Position numbers and translations under genes: made by a program. From NCBI GenBank assembly GCA_002706405.1, contig PALN01000045.1:1-64000 (forward strand): 64,000 nt of DNA, given 5' to 3'. Under the pieces are notes generated by a model. It did no database searches. It was not told the origin of the DNA and saw only the letters and a list, made by a program, of their open reading frames with translations. This stretch comes from Rhodospirillaceae bacterium. Its GTDB lineage: Bacteria; Pseudomonadota; Alphaproteobacteria; Rhodospirillales; Casp-alpha2. The stretch's first letter is position 1. Each line of letters starts with the position of its first letter. Shown one piece after another: positions 34,230 through 44,184 of this stretch.

Positions 34230-35659
34230 GTCAGTTTCTCCAGGTCTGGGATCGGGCGGGCGGTTTCGGCGTCCGCGTTCAGGATGGTTTCGATGGCCAG
34301 GGCGGCCTCCAGCAATTCTTTCTCGCCATGGCGCTTGCCGGCGATCTGGAAGCCGAAGGGGGCCCCCGTCTCATCCAGGCCGCAGGGCACGGCGATCACC
34401 GGGTTGCCGGTGAGCGTCAGGGCCGAGCGGATCAATGACGCGTCCATGTAGTTTTCCATGGGTCTGCCGTTGATTTCCGTCGGCGCGCCCGTATCCAGGC
34501 GGTAGGGCGGATAGGCATTGCCCGGCAGGACCAGCAGGTCGACGTCTTCCATGAAGGCCTGGAAGCGATCGTACCATTGCCGCCAGGCGACCTCCGCCGC
34601 CGCCACGTCGGCCAGGGACATGTCGTATCCCGCTTCCGTATTGGTGATGATGTTGGGCGACAACAACTCGCGGTGATTCTCCACGCGGTCCTTGTGATAG
34701 GCCATGTAGTAGACGCAGCGCAGCACCCAAAAGGCCTCGCGCACGCCCGCGATGTCGGGCTGGTCGTCCCGCGCATGGGCGAAGGCATCGCGGATTTTCC
34801 CCGCGCGCTGGCGGAACACGCGCTTGATCCCGTCGTCCACCGGGGCCGTGCCCAGGTCTTCGGAAAAGGCCACGCGCAGCGTGCCCAGGTCCGCCGGTTG
34901 GATAGTCGCGAAAGAGGCCGCGTCGAAAGGAATGCCCATGGGATCGCCCGGATGGGCGCTGCCCGCCTGGGCGGAATACTGCAGCGCCGTATCGGCGACC
35001 GACCGGCCCATGGGGCCCTGGACGGAAAAGTAGGTCAGCGGCAGCATCCGCCGTTCGTTGGCGACGGCGCCCGGGCGGGGACGGAACCCGACCACGCCGG
35101 ACCAGGTGGCGGGGGCGCGCAGGCTGCCGCCCGTGTCCGAGCCCTGGGCCAGCGGCACCATGGAGCACGCCAGCGCCGCCGCCGAGCCGCCGGACGAACC
35201 GCCCGGCGTGCGCGCCGGATCGAACGGATTGGTGGTGGCGCCGTAGACCCGGTTGGTGGTGTTGGCGCCGGAGCCGAATTCCGGTGTGTTGGTTTTGCCC
35301 AGGATGATCGCACCTGCCTGGCGCAGGCGCGTGATCTGGCCGTCGTCGGCGTCGGGCACATGGTCCTTGAACAGCAACGATCCATAGGTCGTGCGCAGGC
35401 CCTTGACGTTGACCAGGTCCTTGATGCCCACGGGCAGGCCGGCCAGCGGCCCCGGATCGCGGCCCTGGGCGATCTCGGTCTCCAGTTCCCGGGCGCGGGC
35501 CAGAGCCCCCTCTTCATCCAATGCCACGAAGGCATTGACCGTGCCGTTCACGCGGCCGATGCGCTTGAGACAGCTTTCCACAAGCTCCACCGGCGACAGC
35601 TTCTTCGCCCCGATCAGGGCGCGCAGGTCGACGGCGGACAGATCACAAGGCTCGGTCAT
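34226..35659 (-). CDS. amidase (signature family), copy 1
   Basis: A 477-residue amidase; catalytic Lys in VGIKDLVNVKG, Ser residues in PGGSSGGSAAALACS and GSDTGGSLRAPA. A longer GIP-type hydrophobic pocket region follows. It overlaps the upstream M20 peptidase stop and the next amidase start by 4 bases each, so translation is coupled through this part of the operon. Confidence 0.9.
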   Translation of the reverse strand: MTEPCDLSAVDLRALIGAKKLSPVELVESCLKRIGRVNGTVNAFVALDEEGALARARELETEIAQGRDPGPLAGLPVGIKDLVNVKGLRTTYGSLLFKDHVPDADDGQITRLRQAGAIILGKTNTPEFGSGANTTNRVYGATTNPFDPARTPGGSSGGSAAALACSMVPLAQGSDTGGSLRAPATWSGVVGFRPRPGAVANERRMLPLTYFSVQGPMGRSVADTALQYSAQAGSAHPGDPMGIPFDAASFATIQPADLGTLRVAFSEDLGTAPVDDGIKRVFRQRAGKIRDAFAHARDDQPDIAGVREAFWVLRCVYYMAYHKDRVENHRELLSPNIITNTEAGYDMSLADVAAAEVAWRQWYDRFQAFMEDVDLLVLPGNAYPPYRLDTGAPTEINGRPMENYMDASLIRSALTLTGNPVIAVPCGLDETGAPFGFQIAGKRHGEKELLEAALAIETILNADAETARPIPDLEKLT

Positions 35660-37050
35660 TGCAGCGGCAATCCATCGGTCTCGCCCAAATCCCAGAACAG
35701 CCCGCCCATGAGGCGGAGTGCCGAGCGGGACACGGGCTCCAGAATATGTTCGTTGGGCGCGTGCTGGGAGCAGGCCGGATAGGAATGCGGCACCCAGATG
35801 GTCGGCAGGCCCAGGATATGAGCGAAGCAGTCGTTGGGCAGCGATCCGCCCAGGTTAGGCAGCACGGCCGGCTCTTCCCCCGCGGTGCGGGCCAGGGAAT
35901 TGATCGCCCATTTGGCCCAGGGGGTGTCCGGCTCCAGCCGCGTCGCGGCCATGAATTCCCGGTCGGGGGTCAGGGTGACCTTGTCGTAGCCCAGCGCGTC
36001 CAGATGCTTGCGCACGGCCGGCAGGACCACGGCCGGGTCGAAGCCCGCGACGAAGCGCATGTGGCATTTAGCGAAGGCCTTGGGCGGCACGGCGTTCACC
36101 GGGTTGTCCGGATTGCCGGTCTTGAAGGCCAAAATCTCAAAGGTATTCCAGCCGAACACCTTTTCCTCCGCCGTCAGGCCCGGCTCGCCCCAGTCGGGGT
36201 CGATTTCGGGATCGCCCTCCATGCCGCCGACGGTGAGTTTTGACAGGGCGTCGCGCACGGAATTGGAGATCGGCTCGGGCTTGAGGTCGTCGAGCAGGAT
36301 TTTCCCCTTGGCGTCAACGATGGTGGAGATGGCATGCGCCAGGATCACCCCCGGATTGGCCAAAAGGCCGCCCCAGTTGCCGGAATGGTGGCCGCCGTCG
36401 CGCAGGTCCAGCGACATGGTGAAATTGAACACGCCGCGCGATCCGAAATAGACCGTCGGCCGCTGCGCATTCAATCGCGGGCCGTCAGAGGCGATGAACA
36501 CGTCGGCCTTGAACAGGTCTTTGTGATCGCGGCAGAACTCGCGCAGGCCCGGCGATCCCGTTTCCTCACCCGTTTCGATCAGGGCGACCACGTTATAGCC
36601 GAGGGTACCGCCGCGGGCGTCCATGCAGGCCTTCATGGCGGCCAGGTTGATGGTGTGCTGGCCCTTGTTGTCGGCGGTGCCGCGCCCGTACCAGCGGTCG
36701 CCCTCTTTCTTCATTTCCCAGGGGCCGATGCCGTCGCGCCACTGATCGTCATAGCCGCGCACCACGTCACCATGGCCGTAGGTCATCAGGGTCGGCAGGT
36801 CGTCGCCTTCATGGCGGCGGGCGACCAGGATGGGCTGGCCGCCGGGTTTGGGATTTTCGAAAATCTCGCTCTCGAAACCCATCTCCGCCAGATAGGGCGT
36901 CATCTCGTCCGTCAGGTAGCGGTACAGTTCCGGCCGGAACGGTTCGTCCTGGCTGCACGACTGGATGGCGACGCGGCGCGACAGGTCCGCCCAAAATCCA
37001 CCGTCGTCGAAATAATGTTCAAGGCTGTCGATCACCGCATCGCGTGTCAC
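35656..37050 (-). CDS. M20 family metallopeptidase, copy 2
   Basis: A 464-residue dinuclear zinc peptidase of the M20 (dipeptidase/carboxypeptidase) type. Ligands are seen in LMTYGHGDVVRG (His), GRGTADNKGQH (Asp), ETGEETGSPG (Glu pair) and IASDGPRL (Asp), and the last His lies near CSQHAPNEHI. The lid domain carries LRDGGHHSGNWGG, also present in the neighbouring copy. It is cytoplasmic and would cut peptides brought in by the transporter. Confidence 0.9.
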   Translation of the reverse strand: MTRDAVIDSLEHYFDDGGFWADLSRRVAIQSCSQDEPFRPELYRYLTDEMTPYLAEMGFESEIFENPKPGGQPILVARRHEGDDLPTLMTYGHGDVVRGYDDQWRDGIGPWEMKKEGDRWYGRGTADNKGQHTINLAAMKACMDARGGTLGYNVVALIETGEETGSPGLREFCRDHKDLFKADVFIASDGPRLNAQRPTVYFGSRGVFNFTMSLDLRDGGHHSGNWGGLLANPGVILAHAISTIVDAKGKILLDDLKPEPISNSVRDALSKLTVGGMEGDPEIDPDWGEPGLTAEEKVFGWNTFEILAFKTGNPDNPVNAVPPKAFAKCHMRFVAGFDPAVVLPAVRKHLDALGYDKVTLTPDREFMAATRLEPDTPWAKWAINSLARTAGEEPAVLPNLGGSLPNDCFAHILGLPTIWVPHSYPACSQHAPNEHILEPVSRSALRLMGGLFWDLGETDGLPLQ

Positions 37051-38468
37051 GCCGCATTCCTTTCAAGTCTGTAGGCCGTTTCCGGATCGCCCAGGTCCCA
37101 GTAAATGCCGGTCACCAGTTCCATGCCCTCGCGGGTCAGCGACCACAGGATGTGTTCGTTGGGGGCGTGCTGGGAACAGCCGGTGTAACTGAGCGGCAGC
37201 CACACGAAGGGAATGCCCAGCACGTCCTGAAAGACGTCGTTGCAGATGGAGCCGCCCGAATTGGGCACCATGCGGCAATTCTCCCCGGTCGTGCGTTCCA
37301 CCGCGGCGCGCATCCATTTGGCCCAAGGATGGTCCGGGTCCGTGCGCGCGGCATGGAAGAAGGCCGCGTTACCACCGGTCGAGGGCTGCACCTTGACCAT
37401 GCCGAACCCCGCCGCATCCAGATGGGCCTGGAGATTGGGGACGATGTTCTGCCAGTCCGTTCCGACCACGAAGCGCAACTGACAATGGGCGACGGCCTTG
37501 GGCGGCACGGCATGCACCGGATTATCCGGGTTGCCCGTCTTCATGGCGAGGATTTCAAAGGTATTCCAGGCATAGACTTTCTCGGCCCGGGTCAATCCCG
37601 GCTCGCCCCAATCGTCGTCGATGGCGGGCCCGCCCTTGGACGTTTCGCGGGTCACATCGGCCAGGAGCGCGCGCACGCTGTTGCTGATCGGCGGCGGCAG
37701 CAGGGCCGGCACCAGAATGCGGCCGTTCACGTCGATGACCGTGGCCAGCGCCGACGCCAGGATGATCCCCGGGTTGGCCAGCAGCCCGCCCCAGTTGCCG
37801 GAATGATGGCCGCCGTCGCGCAGGTCGACGATTAGATCGAAATTGAACGCCCCCCGGTTGCCCAGCGTCAGGTTCGGCTTGGCGACGTCGAAGCGCGGCC
37901 CGTCGGAGGCGAAATAGACATCGGCGGCAAAGGCCTCTTTCTCCCGCGCGACCAAGTCCTTCAGGCCCTTGGAGCCGTTTTCCTCCCCGGTCTCGATGAT
38001 GAACTTGTGATTGAAGCCAAGGTTTCCCCGCGCGTCCAGCACGGCCCGCAGGGCCGCCAGATGGGTCGAATGCTGCGCCTTGTTGTCGGCGGTGCCGCGC
38101 CCGTAGACCTTGTCGCCGACCTTGGTCAGGCGCCAGGGGTCCAGGTTGTCCTTCCACTGACCTTCCTGGCCCAGCACCGTATCGCCATGGCCGTAACCCA
38201 GAACCGTGGGCAGGCCGTCGCCCTCCCACCGCGTCGCCAACAGGATCGGGCCGCAGCCGTCGTAAGGATTGTCATAAACGCGGCAGGCGTAACCCAAGGC
38301 CTCGAAGGCGTCGCGCATCTCTTCTTCCAGATAGGCGTAGCAATCGGGCAGGCGGGCGGCGTTCTGGCTTTCCGTCGGCACGGCGACGCGCGCCTTCAGG
38401 TCCTCGAAAAAACCTTCCGGATCGTCGAAATGGGCAAGCGCGGCGTCGATGGCATATTGGCGGGTCAT
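37047..38468 (-). CDS. M20 family metallopeptidase, copy 1
   Basis: A 473-residue M20 peptidase, close paralogue of the following gene. It has VLGYGHGDTVLG, GRGTADNKAQHS, ETGEENGSKG and FASDGPRF as zinc-site segments and shares LRDGGHHSGNWGGLLANPG with its neighbour. ATG 38468 starts the protein (MTRQYAIDAALAHF), 19 bases after the ATPase gene. The second Glu of the usual Glu-Glu pair reads Glu-Asn (EENG), a small deviation shared by some family members. Confidence 0.9.
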   Translation of the reverse strand: MTRQYAIDAALAHFDDPEGFFEDLKARVAVPTESQNAARLPDCYAYLEEEMRDAFEALGYACRVYDNPYDGCGPILLATRWEGDGLPTVLGYGHGDTVLGQEGQWKDNLDPWRLTKVGDKVYGRGTADNKAQHSTHLAALRAVLDARGNLGFNHKFIIETGEENGSKGLKDLVAREKEAFAADVYFASDGPRFDVAKPNLTLGNRGAFNFDLIVDLRDGGHHSGNWGGLLANPGIILASALATVIDVNGRILVPALLPPPISNSVRALLADVTRETSKGGPAIDDDWGEPGLTRAEKVYAWNTFEILAMKTGNPDNPVHAVPPKAVAHCQLRFVVGTDWQNIVPNLQAHLDAAGFGMVKVQPSTGGNAAFFHAARTDPDHPWAKWMRAAVERTTGENCRMVPNSGGSICNDVFQDVLGIPFVWLPLSYTGCSQHAPNEHILWSLTREGMELVTGIYWDLGDPETAYRLERNAA

Positions 38469-38487
38469 GGTCTTTGCCCGGGCGGTC

Positions 38488-39489
38488 TTACGACGCTTGG
38501 CGTCCCCTCCCCTGGTTCTCGTCATAGAGATGACATTCGACGAGACCGGTCTTGGTCGGGATGGTGCGCGGGACGACGACGGAACAATGGTCCATGCAGT
38601 CGACGCAGCGCGGATGGAAGGTGCAGCCGGACGGCGGATCGACCGGGTTGGGATAGGCCACACCCAGGCCCGAGTCGGGCACGTCCAGGTTGGGGTCCGG
38701 CGTCAGCACCGATTTCAACAGCGCCCGGGTATAGGGATGCTGCGGATTGTCGAACAGGCTGTCCGTGTCCGCGACCTCGACCAGGCGGCCCAGGTACATG
38801 ACCGCGACACGGGTCGCCATGTGTTCGACCACGGCCAGGTTATGGCTGATGACGATATAGGTCAGGTTCAGTTCCGAGCGCAGGTCCTGCAACAGGTTGA
38901 GAATCTGCGACTGCACCGAGACGTCGAGGGCCGAGGTCGGCTCGTCACAGATCACGACCTCGGGCCGATTGATCAGGGCGCGGGCCACGGCGACGCGCTG
39001 GCGCTGACCGCCCGACAGTTGGTTGGGGAAATTGCGATACAGCCGGCGCGGCAGGCCGACCAGTTCCATGATCTCTTCGACCCGGGTGCGCAGGTCCTTG
39101 CCGTCGACCGCATCGGGCCCGCCCTGCACGCGCACGGGCAGGCTGATGATGTCGCCGATGGTCTTGCGCGGGTTGAGCGATGAATAAGGGTCCTGGAACA
39201 CGGGCTGGACCTTGCGCGCCATGTCCAGGCGTTCCATCTCGCTGGTCGGCGTGCCGCCGACGTAGAGCGTGCCCGCCGTCGGCGCCAATAGGCCCAGCAG
39301 CATCTTGGCCAGGGTCGATTTGCCGCAGCCCGATTCCCCGACCAGGCCCAGAACCTCGCCGCGCGCCACCTTGAGATTGATGCCGTTGACGGCGTGCAGC
39401 GGCTTCTTGCCCTTCATGAACCCGGCCGAGATCATGAACGTGCGGGTAACGTCGCGGGCTTCGAGAACGATGTCTTCCTGGTCAGCCAT
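38488..39489 (-). CDS. oligopeptide ABC transporter ATP-binding protein (DppF-like)
   Basis: A 333-residue ATPase of the peptide/nickel uptake family. Walker [14 protein letters not shown], signature LSGGQRQRVAVAR and Walker B VVICDEPTSALD are intact, and the C-terminal oligopeptide/4Fe-4S-type extension has CTFHPRCVDCMDHC. It pairs with the second ATPase 1 base upstream to form the heterodimeric motor. Confidence 0.93.
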   Translation of the reverse strand: MADQEDIVLEARDVTRTFMISAGFMKGKKPLHAVNGINLKVARGEVLGLVGESGCGKSTLAKMLLGLLAPTAGTLYVGGTPTSEMERLDMARKVQPVFQDPYSSLNPRKTIGDIISLPVRVQGGPDAVDGKDLRTRVEEIMELVGLPRRLYRNFPNQLSGGQRQRVAVARALINRPEVVICDEPTSALDVSVQSQILNLLQDLRSELNLTYIVISHNLAVVEHMATRVAVMYLGRLVEVADTDSLFDNPQHPYTRALLKSVLTPDPNLDVPDSGLGVAYPNPVDPPSGCTFHPRCVDCMDHCSVVVPRTIPTKTGLVECHLYDENQGRGRQAS

Positions 39490-39490
39490 G

Positions 39491-40501
39491 TCAGGCGGCC
39501 CCCTTCTTCAGGTTGGCGGCACTCTGATCCGGCGTCAGCAGACAGCGAAAGACGTGCCCGTCCTCGAACGAGGGACGCAGGTCGACCTGCCCGCTGCGGC
39601 AGGCATCCATCACATGGGGGCAGCGGTCCGCGAAATGGCAGCCCGGCAGGTCTCCCACCAGGGACGGCACGATGCCGGGGATGGAGCCCAGCGGTGCGCC
39701 CCGTTCCGTCTTGCCCGGGATCGGGATGCATTCGAGAAGGCCCTGGGTATAGGGATGGGTCGGGTTTTCGAACACCTGCTTGGCGGTGCCCGTTTCGACG
39801 ATCTGGCCCGCGTACATGACCGCCACCCGGTCGGCGACACGGGCGACCACGCCCAGATCATGAGTGATCAGGATCATGCCCATGTTGAATTCTTTTTGCA
39901 GGTCCGCCAACAGGTGGAGAATCTGCGCCTGAATGGTCACGTCCAGCGCCGTCGTCGGCTCGTCCGCGATGATCAGGTCCGGCCCGCACATCAGCGCCAT
40001 GGCGATCATCACCCGCTGGCGCAGGCCGCCGGACAGTTGATGGGGATACTGGGTCAGGCGGCTCGCCGCCGCCGTGATGCCGACCTTTTCCAAAAGGTAG
40101 ATGGCCCGCTCGCGGGCTTCGGCGCCGCTGACTTGCTTGTGGCGCAACAGCGCCTCTTCCAGCTGGTTGCCGATGGTATAGGCCGGGTTCAGGGAGGTCA
40201 TGGGTTCCTGAAAGATCATGGCCATCTTGTTGCCGCGGATGTCCGTCATGCGCCGTTCGCCGGCCGACTGCAGGTCCTCGTCGTCGAGCTTGAGCACGGA
40301 TGCCGTACGGCTTGCCGTCCCGGGCAACAGGTCCATGACGGCGAGTGACGTCAGCGATTTGCCGCAGCCCGATTCACCGACGATGCACAGCGTTTCGCCC
40401 CGCGTCACGTCGAAGCTGATGGATTGCACCGGATGCAGCATCCCGGTGGCGACGGGAATGTCGACGACCAGGTCGCGGACTTCGAGGATCAGATCGCTCA
40501 T
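39491..40501 (-). CDS. oligopeptide ABC transporter ATP-binding protein (DppD-like)
   Basis: A 336-residue ATPase with Walker [14 protein letters not shown], signature [13 protein letters not shown], Walker [13 protein letters not shown] and the oligopeptide-family C-terminal cysteine segment [14 protein letters not shown]. It follows the DppC-like permease by 19 bases and precedes the DppF-like ATPase in the same operon. Confidence 0.93.
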   Translation of the reverse strand: MSDLILEVRDLVVDIPVATGMLHPVQSISFDVTRGETLCIVGESGCGKSLTSLAVMDLLPGTASRTASVLKLDDEDLQSAGERRMTDIRGNKMAMIFQEPMTSLNPAYTIGNQLEEALLRHKQVSGAEARERAIYLLEKVGITAAASRLTQYPHQLSGGLRQRVMIAMALMCGPDLIIADEPTTALDVTIQAQILHLLADLQKEFNMGMILITHDLGVVARVADRVAVMYAGQIVETGTAKQVFENPTHPYTQGLLECIPIPGKTERGAPLGSIPGIVPSLVGDLPGCHFADRCPHVMDACRSGQVDLRPSFEDGHVFRCLLTPDQSAANLKKGAA

Positions 40502-40520
40502 GCCGTTCTTCGTCCTCTTC

Positions 40521-41459
40521 CTAATTCCGGTTCTCGGGTGCGGTCACGTCGCGCACGCCGTCACCCAGAAGATTGATGGCGAGGATCAGCGCGAACAGCG
40601 CCGCCCCCGGCACACCGATCAGCCAAGGATCGAAGAACATCATGCCCTTGGCCTCGGAAATCATCAGGCCCCAGCTGGGGGCCGGCGGCTGCACGCCGAG
40701 CCCGAGGAACGACAACGCCGCCTCGAGCAGAATGGCATGGGCCATTTCCAGGGTCGCCACCACGATCAGGTGGTTGACCACATTGGGCATGATTTCCGTC
40801 ATGATGATGCGCAGGGTGGAACAGCCGCAGGCCTGGGCCGCCGCCACGTAATCCAGGTTGCGCACCTGCATGGTCGTACTTCGCATCACGACGGCGAAAC
40901 GGTCCCATATGAGAAGCCCCAACACCCAGATCACGATCCACAAGCTTGATCCGATCAACGACACCACGGCCAGCGCCACCAGCACCACGGGCATGGAGAG
41001 CCGCGTCGTGATGATGAAGTTGACGACCATGTCGACCCGGCCGCCGAAATAGCCGGCCGCGACGCCCAAAGCCGTGCCGATGACCCCGGAAATCAGCATC
41101 GCCGAAAACCCGATCAGCAGCGAAATTCGGGCCCCGTGAACCAGCCGCGTCAGATAATCGCGGCCCTGCAGGTCCGTGCCCAGCGGATGGGCCGGATCGT
41201 ACTTCGGGCTGTCGTGCCAGAACGGCGGTTTCAGCTTCTGCGCCAAGTCCTGATCGAGGATCGGATCGAACGGCGTCAACAGCGGCGCGAAGATCGCGAT
41301 CAGGAAGATGGCGGCCAGGACCGTGCCGCCGATCATGATTCCGTAATGGCCGAAGATGCGCCGGCGCATCTGCGATCCGGGCGACGGTTCCAGGATTTTG
41401 TCGGCGGCGGACGGCGCGGCACCCGAGGGGGTGATTGATTGGGTCTCTGGACGGGCCAT
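40521..41459 (-). CDS. oligopeptide ABC transporter permease (DppC-like)
   Basis: A 312-residue inner-membrane permease with about six transmembrane segments. The first is GIMIGGTVLAAIFLIAIFAP, preceded by a cytoplasmic N-terminal extension, as in DppC/OppC. The EAA-type contact loop is AAQACGCSTLRIIMTEIMPN. It starts 1 base after the DppB-like permease ends. Confidence 0.92.
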   Translation of the reverse strand: MARPETQSITPSGAAPSAADKILEPSPGSQMRRRIFGHYGIMIGGTVLAAIFLIAIFAPLLTPFDPILDQDLAQKLKPPFWHDSPKYDPAHPLGTDLQGRDYLTRLVHGARISLLIGFSAMLISGVIGTALGVAAGYFGGRVDMVVNFIITTRLSMPVVLVALAVVSLIGSSLWIVIWVLGLLIWDRFAVVMRSTTMQVRNLDYVAAAQACGCSTLRIIMTEIMPNVVNHLIVVATLEMAHAILLEAALSFLGLGVQPPAPSWGLMISEAKGMMFFDPWLIGVPGAALFALILAINLLGDGVRDVTAPENRN

Positions 41460-41460
41460 G

Positions 41461-42378
41461 TCAGGTCACCCTGATTCGGGGATCGAGGAAGGCGTTCAAC
41501 ATGTCAGCCAGGAAGGTAATGACGATGTAGAACAGCGACAGAACCAGCACGATCGCCTGCATCATGGGCAGATCGCCGCGCTGGATGGTCTCCCAGGCCA
41601 GGAAGCCGAGCCCGTTGATGGCGAAAATGCTTTCGATAACGATCGAGCCGCCGAGCATGAAGCCGAACTGCACGGCGGCCAAGGACACCACCGGAATGAT
41701 GGCGTTGCGCAGCGCATGCTTGAACAGGACCACCATGGGACGCAGGCCCTTGGCCTTGGCCGTGCGGATGTAATCCGACTGCAGGACCTCGAGCATCCCG
41801 GCGCGGGTCAGGCGCATGACGCCCGGCGTCACGTAATAGCCCAGCGCGATGGACGGCATGATGAAGCCTTGCCAGGTCTCGACCCGTGAAATCGGCAGCC
41901 AGCGCAGTTGAATGCCCAGGAAGAACATCATGATCAGCGCAAACCAGAACGACGGCAGCGCCTGACCGACCACGGCAAGCGTCAGGGCGAAGCGATCGAT
42001 CAGCGAGTTCGGACGGATCGCCGCCGCCACGCCCAATGGGATCGACAGGATCAGCGCGAAGGCGATGGCACAACCGGCCAGGATCAACGTGTTGGGCAAG
42101 CGGGTCAGAATGACGTCGGAGATGTCTTCTTTTAGATAGTGGGATCGGCCCAAGTCGCCCTGCAGGGCCCGGCCGAGCCAATCCATGTATTGCACGGGGA
42201 TCGGACGGTCGTATCCGTAGGATTTGCGGATATGTTCGATTTCGTCATTCGACGCCGCCTCGCCGGCAAGCGCAACGGCGGGATCGCCGGAAACATAGAT
42301 CAATGAAAACGTGATAACCGAAACGGTCAGCGCCACCATGAAGGCGACCCCCAACCGTTTCAGAATATATTTCAGCAT
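41461..42378 (-). CDS. oligopeptide ABC transporter permease (DppB-like)
   Basis: A 305-residue permease beginning MLKYILKRLGVAFMVALTV, the typical DppB N-terminus, with six predicted membrane segments and the cytoplasmic loop YIRTAKAKGLRPMVVLFKHA that docks the ATPases. ATG 42378 is preferred over upstream codons because it gives the standard N-terminus. Confidence 0.92.
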   Translation of the reverse strand: MLKYILKRLGVAFMVALTVSVITFSLIYVSGDPAVALAGEAASNDEIEHIRKSYGYDRPIPVQYMDWLGRALQGDLGRSHYLKEDISDVILTRLPNTLILAGCAIAFALILSIPLGVAAAIRPNSLIDRFALTLAVVGQALPSFWFALIMMFFLGIQLRWLPISRVETWQGFIMPSIALGYYVTPGVMRLTRAGMLEVLQSDYIRTAKAKGLRPMVVLFKHALRNAIIPVVSLAAVQFGFMLGGSIVIESIFAINGLGFLAWETIQRGDLPMMQAIVLVLSLFYIVITFLADMLNAFLDPRIRVT

Positions 42379-42470
42379 GTTTCGCCCATCCGTACCGCCC
42401 CCCTGGAATTCGAATGGCGACCCGGCGGTCCATACGGGACCGCCGGGCGATATCGCCATTCAGACGAAAG

Positions 42471-44009
42471 CTACTTCCACTTCGCGGTGTAGAAGCGCGG
42501 GATCTCGTCCGACGTCGTTTCGATGGAGAGATCCTTGTTGTAGGCGTAGTTCTTGGCGTAGGTGAACATGGGCAGCCAATAGACGTTCTTGGCGATGATG
42601 TTGAACGCCTCGCTATAGAGCTTTTCACGCTCGCCCTGATCGGTCAGGTTTCCGGCCTTGGTGATCAGCTCATTGACCTTCGGGTCGTTGGCCGGATCGT
42701 CCTTACCGCCCGAGAAGAACACGCTGGCGCAGGCCGACGCATCCGGGATCGAGTAGGAGCCCCAGGTCATGTGATGGACCGGGGTCACGCCGTTCTGCGC
42801 CAGACCGCGCAGCTTGCGGTACTGCATGAAGTTCAGCTTCGCCTTGACGCCGATCTTGGCGAGATCGGAGATCACGGCTTCGGTGAATTCACGCTGACGA
42901 TAGGCGTAGATGTCGAATTCGAACCCATCGGGATAACCGGCTTCGGCCAACAGCTTCTTGGCCTTGGCGGGGTCGTATTCATAGCCGGACACGTCCTGCG
43001 CGCAGGCGACCTGATCCGGGTGGCAGGGCGTGTTGATCACCGCCGCCGCTTCGCCGACCAGGTTCTTGACGATGGACTCGCGGTTGATCGCATGCGCGAT
43101 GGCTTGACGCACACGCAGGTCCTTGAACGCCTTGACGTCGGACGAACCGTCGACATCGAACGCCAGATAGCTGATGCGCATCGTCTTGGCGTTCACGATA
43201 TCCACCTGCCCTGAAGCACTCAGCTTTTCGGCCTGGTCCTTCGGAACGTCCCAGATCCAGTCCACGCCGCCGGTCAGAAGTTCGGCCATCTGCGTGTTCA
43301 TTTCCTTGATCGTGCGATAGACCAGATTCTTGATCGCCGGCTTGCCTTTGGGGCTGCCCTCGAAATAATCGTCGTTGCGGACCATGACGATCTTCTCGCC
43401 CGGCACGATCTCGGTGATCTTGTAGGGGCCTGTGCCGTTCGGCTTGACCGCGCCGAAGTCCTTTTTGCCGTCCTTGGTCATCGGCGCCTTGTCGTAATGG
43501 CCGGCCTTCAGGATGGGAACGGCCTGCGCGAGGTACGCCAACGCCGCCGGGAATGGCTTGTTCAGATGAATGCGGACGCTGTTCGGGCCGGTCTTCTCGG
43601 CCGACTTCATCCAGCTGACGTTCTTCAGCGTGACGACGCCGTTGTCCTTGTTGGTGGTGAAGTCCACCGTGTAGACCACGTCTTCCGGACCGAAGCTGGA
43701 GCCGTCGTGGAATTTGACGTTCTCACGCAGCTCGAAGTCCAGGGTCACGTTGTCGACCCATTTGTAGGACTTGGCCAGAAGGGGCACGAACTTACCGCTC
43801 TTGAGATCGCGGAACAGCAGGCCGTCCCAGGCCGTGTTGCCGATGATGACCAGCTCACGGGTCCGGTTGTAGTAGGGATCGACGACAGGAGATTCGCGGT
43901 CGGTCACCCAGGTCAGCGTATCATTGGCCTTGCCGGCGAGTGCCGCGCCCGCGCTGATACCCAGCGCAACCGCCGCGATCGGCAGGCCCTTCAAAATTTG
44001 ACGAAACAT
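42471..44009 (-). CDS. ABC transporter substrate-binding protein (DppA/OppA-like)
   Basis: A 512-residue periplasmic binding protein of the SBP_bac_5 family. The signal peptide (LPIAAVALGISAGAALA, cleaved about residue 25) is followed by the mature start KANDTLTWV. Typical elements are LRENVKFHDGSSFGPEDVVYT and DLRVRQAIAHAINRESIV. GGGAGG precedes ATG 44009. It is the first gene of the ten-gene operon and defines what peptide or related ligand is taken up; the ligand is unknown. Confidence 0.92.
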   Translation of the reverse strand: MFRQILKGLPIAAVALGISAGAALAGKANDTLTWVTDRESPVVDPYYNRTRELVIIGNTAWDGLLFRDLKSGKFVPLLAKSYKWVDNVTLDFELRENVKFHDGSSFGPEDVVYTVDFTTNKDNGVVTLKNVSWMKSAEKTGPNSVRIHLNKPFPAALAYLAQAVPILKAGHYDKAPMTKDGKKDFGAVKPNGTGPYKITEIVPGEKIVMVRNDDYFEGSPKGKPAIKNLVYRTIKEMNTQMAELLTGGVDWIWDVPKDQAEKLSASGQVDIVNAKTMRISYLAFDVDGSSDVKAFKDLRVRQAIAHAINRESIVKNLVGEAAAVINTPCHPDQVACAQDVSGYEYDPAKAKKLLAEAGYPDGFEFDIYAYRQREFTEAVISDLAKIGVKAKLNFMQYRKLRGLAQNGVTPVHHMTWGSYSIPDASACASVFFSGGKDDPANDPKVNELITKAGNLTDQGEREKLYSEAFNIIAKNVYWLPMFTYAKNYAYNKDLSIETTSDEIPRFYTAKWK

Positions 44010-44137
44010 ATTTCGTCCTCCCTTGGTTCAATTCCCTGCCGCCCTTGGCTTACGCCTTTGTAACTTCTGGCCGGCAATCCTGGCCGTCCCTGTCATGAGA
44101 GGCTGAATGCATTTCAAAGCATAGGCCGCATGAATGC

Positions 44138-44169
44138 AAGGATGTATAAGTACCCAAATGTGCATCCTT
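44138..44169. promoter_or_regulatory. inverted repeat between the peptide operon and the CoA transferase gene
   Basis: AAGGATGTA (44138-44146) and TGCATCCTT (44161-44169) are nearly perfect complements separated by 14 bases, in the divergent control region of the peptide operon and the CoA transferase. No regulator gene lies next to it. A protein-binding site is a guess. Confidence 0.3.
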
Positions 44170-44184
44170 AATGAGTCCAAAAAC

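Noticed and set aside
31407..34451. A 1014-codon open frame on the plus strand opposite the M81 peptidase and amidase genes
   Set aside because: It is antisense to two well-supported genes, has low-complexity Arg/His/Gly-rich translation and no domain; long antisense frames are expected at this GC content.
32778..38468. Adjacent amidases and adjacent M20 peptidases as an assembly duplication
   Set aside because: The copies differ at most positions, so they are old paralogues.
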